From assembly GCF_000471905.2 (NCBI RefSeq), contig NW_006498549.1, positions 8,445,099 to 8,509,098 of the forward strand: a stretch of 64,000 nt of DNA, read 5' to 3'. The notes beneath the pieces are model-generated. The model had not been told where the DNA came from, searched no databases, and saw only the letters and a program-made list of their open reading frames with translations. Position numbers and translations under genes: made by a program. This document shows positions 13,029-24,900 of the stretch, piece by piece. This DNA comes from Amborella trichopoda (taxonomy: Eukaryota > Streptophyta > Magnoliopsida > Amborellales > Amborellaceae). How positions within the stretch are numbered: the first letter of the stretch is position 1; every line of letters begins with the position of its first letter.

Positions 13029-16000
13029 CTAAACCCCACTATCTTTCCCATTACTCAAACTCCATATACAGACCTCCAACTTGAGCTGCCCCTTATTACA
13101 ATATGCCTCCAAAGGAATCACAAGGAAATCCATTAGACCGTTGTCCCTCTGCCTTTCACTTCTCGGAAAAGACTCCAACTTCAAACACCTACGACCGCTT
13201 CTAACAGTCAAACCATACCCATACTCCTCCTCCAAAGAGCTCGGCCCAAAACCCATGACCGAAAACACATTCCCCACACACTCGACCCTATTATCCAAGA
13301 TAAACAAGAGACCATTCTCCCCATTAAGAACGTAGATAGGCTCTTCTTTATCCAATAGCAGAGTGAACCACTCACCATATCTAAAGAACCTCGCAGAAGC
13401 CTTATGCTCACCGTTAAAATGGAAGGAGAGGTGCAAGCTCGACCCACGAAAGACACAATTTGCAACTGGGCAACTGTATGGCAAATGGGGGCAATTCTCT
13501 TCATGGACATTTCTATGAGAGAAGCTGATCATCTCAGTGCAACCATAGCATGCATACTTGCAAAGGATTTTCATGGAGTCTATGACCTTCTCAATGGCCA
13601 GGCATCTGTTGTTGATTGGTTTGAAACAGGAGTGGCATGAGTTCTGAAGCTTATGACGACATGGGGAGCATGCAATGTGCCCATTCTCACACTAAGTTAC
13701 CAAAGATTCAGGTCAAATCACAAGTTTGAGACCTTTGGAATGTTACTCATACATATGAGCGTGTAAACATGCATACAAGGACACATGCGAGCATTCACTC
13801 ATACATACATACATATACACATGTATATACACCTTACATACATACAATATACACGTAGCTCACACATCTATAATTGATAGGCAGAAAAAAATTGCATATC
13901 TGTACTATGAATAAGCAAACTTATCACCAACCATCAATCATCAAAAACAATTTGCACTCCATGATGTAGATTTATTCTTTATCGCACCCAGTATAGAACA
14001 ATCCATTTTCCATATCATGGTCAGAGGAATCTTTTTAGAACCAAAAACAATATACACCTCAAAATTTTATCGAAAGATGTAATTTTGGTGCTGGAAATTC
14101 CTAGGATGGCTGGAAAGTCTATTTTAACCACTAATTATGAAATTTAAAATTAAAAAAAATGTGCAGATCAAGCAAATCTAAATAGAACCATGGAGATCAC
14201 TTTGTAGAGCCCAATAGCGAAATGAATAAGATGCTTGCAAAAGACTTGAGGTCCTTCACCCACTCCCATTTATTATACAGATAAAAAATTTGCAGTGATG
14301 TCCACCATGATCTCCTACTTAAAAGTAGAGATCATGGAAAGCATCCACTACAGTCATCATTCATCATCATCATAACCTTTCTCCAATTAATTGGGGTTGG
14401 TTACACAAATCTTGGTACGTCATTCTGCTCTATTTAAGGCCATACCCTCAGTGAGGCCATAAGTTCCTATATCTTTTCGGACTATTTCCAACCACGTCCT
14501 TTTGGGTCTACCCCTTACCCTTTTCAATCCTTCCACTTGAACTAACTTGCACCTCCTAATAAGCCCTGTATTGGGTCGACGCCACACATTGCTAGCCCAT
14601 CTAAGTATAATATCTCTCATCTTATTGCCTATTGGTGCCACATCTAAACTTTTATGAATGGATTCATTTTGGATTCTATTGCTTCTTGTCTTGCCACTCA
14701 TCCATCTCAACATCCTCATCTTCGCTACACGTATTTTATGGGTATATTATTTTTTGTCCGCCCAACATTCTGCCTCATAAAGCAAAGCTGGTCTCACAAC
14801 CGTCTTATAGAACTTACCCTTCAACTTCAGTGGCCTGCTGCGATCTCATAAAATTCCAGTTGCACATCTCCACTTTGCCCACCTGGCTCTAATTCTATAT
14901 GCGACATCTTCCTCAACCTCTCCCATTTCCTGGATTATCGACCCCAGGTATCGAAAGTGCGGTCTATTTTGTATTTCCTAACCATCAATCTTAACTATTT
15001 TCTCTTCTCTACTCCTATTACTACTAAACTTACATTCCATACACTCTGTCTTAGTCCGACTAATTTTAAAACCTTCAGATTCTAGAGCATCCCTCCAAAG
15101 TTGTAACTTTGTGTTGACGCCATTTCAGGTCTCATCGATCAAAACTATGTCATCTACGAATAATATGCATCACGGTACCTCATCCTGCAGGTCCTAGTTA
15201 AGCCGTCCATAATTAAGACAAAGAGGCACTGGCTCAATGCTAACGCTTGATGTAGACTTATTGTCATTGAAAACTCACTCGTCTCACCACTAGTTGTTTG
15301 CACACTAGTTAGCGCTCCATCGCACATATCTCTCACCAAGTCGATGTAGTGTCTGGAGACGCATTTCTTTTCCAACACCCTCCAAATCAAATCTTGCGGT
15401 ACTCTATCATATGCTTTTTCTAGGTTAATAAAGTCAATGTGGAGGTCTTTTCCCTTCACCCTAAACTTCTAAATCAGTTGTCCATGTAGGAAAATAGCCT
15501 CGATTGTTGACCTTCTTGGTATAAAACCAAATTGGTTTTCAGATACACTCGTTTCATGCCTTAGTCGTTGCTCAATCACTATCTCCCAGAACTTCATAGT
15601 ATGGCTCATTAGCTTGATCCCTCGATAGTTTACACAATTTTGTATGTCTCCTTTGTTCTTATAAATAGGTGTACCACAATACTTTTCCTCCATTCGTTTG
15701 ACATTTTCTTTGTTCTCAGCACCTTGTTGAATAGCTTCATCATCCAATCAATGCCATGCACTTTCAAACCTCTATCGGGATACCATCTGGTCTTAAAGCC
15801 TTTCCTATCTTCATCATTTTCAAAGCTTCTTTCACTTCTGACATCCTAATCCTACGAATGTATCTATGACCTCCACCCTCATTTATACCAACAATTCCTT
15901 CTATCGCTATTTTCCCATTGTGTTCGTCATTTAATAATTTTTTAAAATAAACTCTCTAAGTTTTCGTTGTCTTTGTCATCCTTCACCAAGACCCTTAGAT

Positions 16001-19000
16001 CCCTACACTTTTCTCTCTTATTTTGCTAATTTGAAGACATCTTTTTCACTTTCTCATGTTCTCAGTTTATTGTATAGATTAGCATATGCCTTAATTTTCG
16101 CTTTACTTACTATTTGTTCAACGTTGTCTTAGCATTTTTATATTCTTCTAAGTTTTGATCATTTCTATTACACTGCCGAGTTCTATAACATGATCGTTTT
16201 TAGCTAATGACCTTCTGGACCTCATCACTCCACCACCAAGTTTCCTTATCGGAATTTCTTTTTCCTTTAGATTCTCTTAAAACTTCATTTGCCATTTTCT
16301 TGATACAGTCAGCCATCTCATTCCAAATTACATTGACATTATGTTCAGAGTTCCATTTTCCTTTTTCAACTAATTTTCTTATTTTTCTTCTTCAACTAAT
16401 TTATTTTTAAATAAGTCTATTTTCTCATTTTTTTAAATTCCACCACCTAGTTCTTGGACACTCATTACTTTCATCCCTTCTCTTCCATGCCTTTAAGCAA
16501 ATGTCCATAACCACGAGCCTATGTTGGGTAGTCAAACTCTCTCCTGGGATAACCTTGCAGCCTTTACATGATGGTCGATCTACCTTCTTAACTAAGAAGA
16601 AGTCTATTTGGCTTTTATGCGATCCACTTTTATAGCTAGTAAATGTTCATCTCGCTTTTTAAAGTAAATGTTTGCTATTGCTAGGTCGTAGGCCATAGCA
16701 AAGTCTAGAATAGTCTCACCCATCTCATTTCTTTGCCTAAACCCATATCCCCCAAGTACCCCTTTATATCCTCTACTATTCGTCCTTACATAGCCATTTA
16801 AGTCCCTTCCTAAAAAGGTTCTCTCTCCATTTGGTATGTTGGACTATTCCATCTATCTCCTCCCAAAATTGTCTCTTAATTCTATCATCTAACCCTACTT
16901 ATGGTGCTTAAACACTAATTATGTTAATCATCTCTTGCCCTTATACAAGTTTAATTAATAGGAACCTATCACCTATTCTTTTGACATTAACTACTTTATC
17001 TTTTAAATCTTTGTCTACTATTATGCCTACGCCATTTCTATTATTATCCTTTCTTGTATACCAAAGTTTATACCCATCATTGTCTTTTCCACTATAGTCA
17101 TCATTGTCTTTCCCAAAAGTTCCCAAAGAAAAGAAGCCAGGAAGCCAACAGAACATGGAGTCATTAAAGTTGCCAAACTATGACAAGTTTTGAGTATCTC
17201 ATCTTCTGAAAATGGATTTTCCATCTAAATATTGCCTCTAGCTATGTGGAGGAAAAAAGAGAGACCAAGTTTCATACTGAACCACAATGAAATCCTTGTC
17301 ACATTCAGAATATGCACCTTCCTTTTCCTATTGCCCCAGATAAACTTTGGAATGTTAACTGGTTAAACAATATTCTTTCTTGTACAAAAATAGAAATCCT
17401 ACCTCAGGTCCTTCATTCTGACCAACTTTCTTGCACCTGGTATTCCATTGGAAGTTATTCTTCAGCCCTATACTTTGAGTCTCCTTCCCTCACTGCGATG
17501 ACGTCACCTCTTATCTTCACTCTTGAAATTCCCCTAGTCCTCCAATAGACAAAGCAGCTTTCACCTCAATATTCTAAGCATGTCCTCATTCCCAACCTTT
17601 GATATTCTATCACCATTTGGAGCAAACCAGATTACTCATGGTGTTCCAATGCATTTTAGCCTCAATGGGTGTGGTCTGTGCCACCTTAGGCCTGGGCAGT
17701 CTTAATACTCAAAGGAACATCAAATGGGGTTTAAAGGCAATATAGAAAAGTTCCAAATAGTTCAAGTTTCATAGCCAGGAAGATGTTTCAGAGAATACTG
17801 CACAAATTATACAGCATATGATTAAGGACACAAATGACTTGTGAAATGCCTCTTGAATTGCTAATCCAATGATTAGGTCCAACATTAAGAAACAAATCGC
17901 CAAATGTCAAACTGATGCCACAATGTAGATTACCAGTAGCAAGTAAAGTTCATGCAAAGTAACTTTCATTTGCCTTCACCACATAGAACTTCTGATGACA
18001 AATGCCCACAGACTAAGTGGACCTGAAATTTCGATAGATTAGAAACTTAAAAACTTTCAATGTGTAACACAAGTCAATATTTGTAATGAACAAAGACCAC
18101 AAAAGAAAACCACAGCACAAAATTGGTCAAAAGATTGGCAAACTCTGAAGAGGCATAGGTTGAACTTGCACAACAACATTTGATATTTGATGTATAACAT
18201 ATTACCCCTTAACTGCATAGTTTCACCCATGTCTGTTTGACATGATTAGATAACACATGGATGTAATTTGCACTTCAAAACTGTTATGCAGTAAACTTGT
18301 TGAATTCAATTTTTAGTGATTGGATGTATTCCACACTGCAAAACCGATATGGCTTTTTGACATGACATGGATGATATTCGTTTCTTTAGTCAAAGGCTCA
18401 GGAACAGAATTGTTCACTATAAAGCGACCCTCTCTTGCAATCTTCCAAGGCTTGGACCTTTGAGATTAAAACCATCTTAAGTTCATAGATGCCAAAACTC
18501 AGAAAGCTTCCCCTGCGGAGTAAAAAACTAGGAGGTAATAAAGGTATCTGGCCTTACTTAAGTGACTTAAAGTATTACTTTCTGGTTTGCATTCTTTGTT
18601 TTTGCCGATGATATTCTGCAATTAGCACATTTTCTACCGGGTCGCCTCAAAAGTCTATTTAAAGAAGAACAGGAAGAACTTTCACTGTTTCCAAAGACTG
18701 TGCAACTATGGTTTGCTCTTTATCTTTCTTCTTTTTAATTTCTCTTCAGCCTTCTCTTTACTTAAAACTTGTCACCCTTTAATCTAAGGTTTCCTTTTAC
18801 TTACTCTCATCACCCAGTTTTGGCATGCCATCAAAGAGATGGCTTGAGGACCCAAAAGTCTGAAACCCATCCTTTGTACCTCCAGGATCAAGATCCTGAA
18901 AATATATAAGCAAATAAATAATTAAAAAGGGAGATCTGGAGCCTAAAAAATGGCGCATCTTGAAAGCCATCTCAATATCAGATACAGCCCATCCATTTCA

Positions 19001-21348
19001 GTTGATGCAAGATTCATCACAATTGCACCGTTTTAGGAGAGACAAATCCAGTTTTAGGGGTGGAAATGGATTTACAAGTATTTAGAGGAGGAGGAGGAGG
19101 GGAAGGCGGTGCAGAGGGTTTTAGTAAGAGCGGGGCCAAGCCATTTACTTTTCCATTCTTAGAACCTTCAAACTAAGTTCCTTAAAGTTTCTAAGTTCTT
19201 GGAGGGTGGAAAATATCTTTAAGTCAAACATGAGACCTTAACTTCAAATCTTGGAAGTTGACCTCTGGCAAAGCTGATCCAATGAACTGTTGTGAAGGAA
19301 TCTTTTAATTTGACTTGTTACTATCTTTTGGGGGCACAATAACTTTCTAGTCCATTTAAGAGATTTTAGTAGCCTTGAAATTCAAAAATCATAAAATTCA
19401 AGGGATATTCACTGCTAGGTCACCACCTATGTTTCAAACTTATAAAATAGCTTTTCTCAAGGCTCTTGTAGATGCTAGCTTTTGGCAGAACCAAACAACA
19501 TTTTAACTTAATTTTTCATGTGAGCACTCTTTTTCCTAGGTTCATGCTTTTTACACAAACTAGAAGAATATAGAAGGTCTATAGGCTTTAGCTGAGGGTG
19601 GGGCTCATGCATGCACCAAAACACACAAACACACTACCAATGCTTCTGTTTTCGCTATTCAAAAGAAAAAAAGAAGAACAATAGTTATGATTGGTCCCAA
19701 TGAAACTCGGTTCAGTAGGTGTAAATTAGATATCACCTTCTTTCCCAAATGAATGCGATATTTTACAAAGGATAAACCCCATTTTATAACTAGAGTTATA
19801 AATGGGGTGGGTCAGGTCAGGCCCAAACGTGACAGAGCAAGTGGGTGGGGGTGGGGGTGGACCTGGACCTGGTCAGGTCCAAGTCAATACGGATTGAATA
19901 TGAACAATGTGGAAATAGAGGAGATGGAGTCCTAGGTTGCCTAGAAGGATGTTCATCCTACTTAGGGTCATTGACAAGAGAAAAAAAAATGGTACACTGC
20001 ATAAATTTTCTATCAGAATGTTCATTAAGGTTTTCTAGCATCGCGAGGAGGAGTAACTCATTAGTCATGTCTTCTTTGTTTGAGCATTGCAGTTTGATGT
20101 TCGTTGTTACCATCAATATTTGACTACTCAGACGACACCCTCAATCAGCCGAGTAACTCAGGCTTGGCAGTGTGCCTTGCCTAAGCCCCCCACCCCCAAC
20201 TAGGTGGAAACAGCAGTTGATTAAAAATAATTAGAACATATTTATACTAGATCAAATATTTGATTAAATCAATTATTACTGAATTATTATTAGTTTTCTA
20301 ATTTTTCTAAGGTTTTGTGATTTTAATTTATATTTCGTTTTGATAAAATGATATTTAACCAGTTTATGTTTTTTTTCTTTTTGAAACTTTTTTCTGCTTT
20401 CCTCTTGTCTATCCATTTCTATATTTTTTTCCTGAATTTTAGCAAAATTTCCAGATTTTTTATTATTCTTTTGATTTTGCTCTTTCCTGGCTTGGCATAG
20501 ACTCAGGCAAATTGATTAGGAGTTTGGGACTAGCCGAAAGTAACAAAGCCAGGTTAGTGGCCGAGTTCTGCGGCTGAGCAGTCTAAAACCTTCATTACCA
20601 TTGTCCAGTTGGCGCTCTAGGTAAGATCTCTATGATTGCATATGTTCCTTTTGTTGTACCTCAAACACAATTGACAATAAAACTATATATGTGAGCTATT
20701 AAAATATTAAAAACATAAGAAACTTGTTATTTTTGTTGTTGTTGTTGTTGTTGCTATTGTTGCTGATAAGCACAAGAAATCTAATATTAGTACAGTAGAG
20801 TTTGTGGAAAAACATTATAAAAACTGAGAACTCAACAGAATATATAGTGCACAGAAGTGATTCTTTTGAAAGGTGTAGTGTACAGAAGTGATGAACTGAT
20901 ACTATCGCAATATGTTATGGTCCCCTTTGGGCATAACAATCTATGAGCAACCTGAGGTGCTTAATAAATTTTTTTTTTTTTAATATGTGGGATGATTGGT
21001 ATTGTTAATAGCATATAGAACTTCTAATTGGGATTCTAAGCCATCAAGTTAGAAAACAATGGTATTGCTGACTTGCAAGTACACATACTAAGTATATTGT
21101 ATTGTAACAGAAGATCATATTACATAGCAGTGTTAAATTCAAGACAGTAAAGATGTCTGGTTTGATACCTGGTAAACGTGTCCAGATAAGGGGTCCATGC
21201 AAATGGCACAATCAAAGATATCAGGGTCGATTGTTACAGATATAGGTTTGCTGCTAATGAATTGGTCTTCAGTTTCTTTTGAAATTTCTGAGAGCCTCCT
21301 CTTCCTTGGGAATGGCTCGCTAGCCACCTCCATGGAGAATTTCACCAT
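13029..21348 (-). CDS. SINA/SIAH-like RING E3 ubiquitin ligase (2 exons)
   Basis: Likely a RING-type E3 ubiquitin-protein ligase of the Seven-in-absentia-like family, which binds an E2 through the RING and substrates through a TRAF-like domain. Exon 1 is 21348-21169 (60 codons) and exon 2 is 13691-13029 (220 codons plus TAG), giving 280 residues, a normal family length. The RING has all eight ligands: C47, C50 (CAIC), C61, H65, C68, C71 (CENGHIACSPC), C79 and C82. A SIAH-type zinc finger follows (CKYACYGC, HEENCPHLPYSC, then H-x3-H-like), and then the TRAF-like sandwich (GEWFTLLLD, PLEAYC). The intron is 7,477 bp, in phase 0, with a CAG|GTATCA donor and a TTAG acceptor. It splits the RING between C50 and C61. 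An alternative start is Met6. The gene is divergent from the formyltransferase gene. Confidence 0.92.
13692..14355. other. SINA-like intron, 3' part
   Basis: Intron sequence with a 'CATACATACATA/ACACATGTATATACAC' simple repeat near 13,795-13,855. No gene or element was recognised. Confidence 0.6.
14356..17160 (-). mobile_element. RTE-type LINE, 5'-truncated and decayed
   Basis: A non-LTR retrotransposon in the sense orientation within the SINA-like intron. In minus-strand order I can read an endonuclease remnant (17156-16941, GVGIIVDKDLKDKVV), RT blocks (15747-15469, NYRGIKLMSHTMK and ENQFGFIPRRST; 15459-15154, DFINLEKAYDRVPQDLIW) and a C-terminal region (14719-14420, RWASNVWRRP and RGRPKRTWLEIVRKD). 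It ends in an ATGATGATGATG-type tail (14,356-14,376), as plant RTE elements do. Frames are broken many times; the YxDD box was not found intact. The 5' end is not defined. Confidence 0.85.
17161..21168. other. SINA-like intron, 5' part, no gene seen
   Basis: About 4 kb of intron. It includes a GGGTGGGTCAGGTCAGGCCC/GGACCTGGACCTGG segment (19,805-19,880) of the kind found at the ends of plant hAT MITEs, an AT-rich block flanked by GGCTTGGCA-type phrases (20,120-20,590), and a (GTT)n tract at 20,735-20,762. Open frames are short and unconvincing. Confidence 0.55.
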
Positions 21349-21966
21349 TTCCTTCGCCTAGGGCAAAGTGATTCTTTCTCTTCTCCACAGCCCCTCTCTG
21401 TAAAATTGGGGGCACTCTCTATTTCTCTCTTCTCAAGGAGCACGCTCTGCAGAGTCAGAGCTCTCTTAGCATTTCTAGAAATTGGCAGAAATCCTTTCTT
21501 CTCTCTCTAATCAGCAACGCGGAAGGATTATTACTGGGATGGGGTTTCCCTAGGTTTTAAATCTATCTTAAAACTAGTTTTTAATCCAAAAATTGGATTG
21601 ATTAAAATGATCATGAATATAAAAAATAAATTTTTTAATATTAAATATATATATAATACCCATCACCATCGGATGTAAAGTTGGGTGGATGCAATTGCAA
21701 ACTTTCTTTTTACTAGAGTCGGCTTTTATCCCAACGGAATAAATGAACAGTATACTCTTATGATAGTATGTAACACTTTCGCTAAAGTATAAACCGCAAA
21801 TAAGGCATGTCGAGAGTAGCAGTGGCACAAGCACAAACTGCTGCAACTGCCTCTCCTCTGTACATGGGATAATGGCCGCTGTTGTTTATCATCTCCATAG
21901 AGACCATTTCTGACCTCTTTCTTTCTCTCTACGAGTTTCTGATATCAATAAATAAACAAATCAACA
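21349..21966. promoter_or_regulatory. Shared divergent promoter region, SINA-like / formyltransferase
   Basis: 618 bp separate the two start codons, which point away from each other. On the SINA side there are pyrimidine tracts (TTCTCTTCTCC, TTCTCTCTCTAAT) at 21,370-21,510. The formyltransferase side has TTTCTTTCTCTC just before its start. An AT-rich core with ATTAAATATATATATAA lies at 21,638-21,656. Transcription starts are not determined, and no TATA box was assigned. Confidence 0.5.
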
Positions 21967-24900
21967 ATGCATATGATGCAGTTTTACTCGCCTTCTTCTC
22001 TCCTTCGCTTCTGCTGTTACTGTGGCTCTGCTGGTCTCGAGACCGCCAGGAAGAAGCAGCTCGTCTTCCTTGGCTCCCCTCCTGTATATATCCTCTTCTC
22101 TCAACTCAATTCTCTCTCTACACCTGGGTTACTATGCTCTCTCTCGCTACCTATTTCAGTCCTTGGTTTCTCTTTGTTTCTGGATAACCTAGCTTCCTCT
22201 CTCTTCCTTTAGGAACAGTCCTTTAAAAGCTTTCCGTCTTTCTTACACTGACACACATTCTAACACTCTCTAAATCTTTTATTTGTGGCTCAATGTTTTA
22301 GGTTGCTGCATCTGTTTTGGATAAGCTGTTCCATGCATCTCGAGCGCCCGATTCCACTTTCGAGGTACTGTTTTCGCCATTTATTCTTATAAGCCCTCTG
22401 TGGGATCATTGATGTCTGGAGCTTGGTAAAGGATGGCGATTAGATTCCCTGGGAGAGTGTTCAGACTCGATTTTATAGAACTGTGCTGTTGCTGCTTCAA
22501 TTTTGTTGATTACATTTGAAAAGGGAACATTTTTGAAGTCAGTCAATGGCTTAAATGGGGGAAAGGGAACATTTTTGAAGTGAGTCAATGGCTTATTTTC
22601 TTGATTACATTTGAAAAGGGAACATTTTTGAAGTGAGTCAATGGCTTAAATGGGGGAAAGGGAACATTTTTGAAGTGAGTCAATGGCTTAAATGGGGGGC
22701 AATTGTGAGAAAATGAACTTGAACAGAATCAATTCATTAATCAAGAGACATTTGTGAGCAATAAACAAAATATTGCAGTGTAAACTAAGCTGTACAAATC
22801 GGGCCAACTTGAATTGATGGGTTATCATTCTTGTCGAGTATTTGATTGTTTATAATGTCATATGAAGGCTATTACTTGTATATACGTATGGTCGAACTTC
22901 TATGTTTTTTTAACAATATTTACTAATGGTCTCTGGTATGATAAGTTTTGAAATTGTTTATGAATTCATTTGATAAGTTTTTAACTAATCGGCCCGGTCG
23001 GACTTGGCTTCTGGCCAAGTGTATTCTGGTACTACTTGGGGTATTTCAAAAATAAAAAAATGAAAAATTATATAAGTGTGTGGGATCAATGTATGGAAAT
23101 TAGATATGTAATTTGGAGATGTTTTGCAATGATTTATGGGTTTTTATTGTCAAATTCCATATATTTTAATTCTTATTTTTTAAAGATTTTTTCTGAAATG
23201 TTTCCAATCGTAAATCGATTTATTCTAAATCTGTATATATTTTTTAAATTTTTTTCAGCTTATTTAAACTCCTTATATTGTTTGAGTTTTTTATTTCACT
23301 TAAAGTTTTTATCTTACTTTTTAGTACTTCGAATTTTTCAAAATTCTAGTCCCTATACATTACCCGGCTGAATTACTTGGCTCGGGCCAAGTCCAAGGCC
23401 TGAGCTGAGTCTAAAAACATTGCATTGTATTGGTGCTCATCAAGCTTAATAAACTTGGTGACGGGCTATTACTGTCAACATTTCTAGATGGGAGGCTATA
23501 AATTTTTTTTGATGGAAAATATAACTTCTAATCTACATTGGGCATGTATGACTTGTCATCTTGAATAGGGATGCAACTGTCAGGAACTTGATGTGTTATG
23601 ATTAACCATCTAGTAACCTGTTAGGATTTGTGACTATAAATAACATAGTTGAAAAACTTTCTCAAAAAAGTTGATAAATAAATATATTGTGATTATATGG
23701 ATGAAACAAGCATGGTTTGCTATATGCATCGAACACTCATAGCATATTATTACTTGTATGCTTCTATGAGAGGACAGATCCATAATCTAGGGTTTTATCA
23801 TGGTAGATTGCTGTATGACTTAATTGTTCGTTGGCACCTAGGATATTCCATTTGGGCCAGTGGTATTAGGACTAATGAGGTTTTTGAGAATGTAGGACTA
23901 ATGAGGTTTAACAGGGAAAGATAAGCAATTTGACTGTAGTTAGTAGTACAAAATATGAACATATTGTGAGGCTTAACTTGTCTACAGTACAACTCCCTCC
24001 CTTTGATATGTAGTTTCCCATTTCTTTGCAGTGTCAAGTGCTACTTGATCTATCTTATTTTCTTATCAATACACTGTTACTTATCAGAAAATATCGTCTA
24101 CAGCATAAGATGCTCAATGTTTTAGATTCGGTCTTTTTGAAGTAGTGATTTATGTTTCTCTAATTGTTCATCGTGTGTGACACTCATCTGGTATCCTGTA
24201 GTCTTGTGCTTCATTAATTAGTTTCTGTCTTGTACCGTTATGGAAAACTTCTGCATAAGTAATATTACCTTTAATCATGAAATATTGAAAACATGCAGTT
24301 CTCAACGTCACATGGTCATCAATCATCATTTTGGATCATCAATCATCATTTGGATAATTTTACTGTTTTGTGGAGCATTTCAAGATTTGAGTTTTGTCGA
24401 TGATTTCATGATAATAACTTATCTTGATAATATTCATGCATATTACTTACATGGTGAATTGTTGTTTCCTAAGGTTTGGTAAGATCTGTTGGACCTTTTC
24501 TCTGAATCCTTTGTACTAAGGACATGGTTTCCATGCGGCCAGCCCGCATATTGTAGAAATGCGGGCTTGGCAATAAATATATATTTTAAATATAATTTGA
24601 TCCTAAACATGGAGATCATGAATATGAAAAAAATATATTTGGAAACTAGAAATAATATATTAAGAAAATATTTGGACTGTTAGTTACACTTGTTTTTAGA
24701 TGGACCACCTATTTGCATCCATCTTTAAGATAGATGCTTTATACCTCTGGACTGCATATTGTAGAAATGCGGTCCAGCTCGCATGAAACAATTTTCCTTG
24801 TACTAATCAGTGGAAATCTTGTTTACTATGAAGCTTATCAGAATGCTTATTAGGTTTTGTATTATGTATGCAATAAATATGGATTGATATGGTTTGTATT

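Noticed and set aside
13081..13640. Plus-strand frames opposite the SINA-like exon 2
   Set aside because: They are shadows of the strongly supported minus-strand exon and have no domain.
23036..23371. 111-codon plus-strand frame, very hydrophobic
   Set aside because: It comes from the AT-rich body of a MITE-like element; Phe, Leu, Ile and Tyr content follows base composition.
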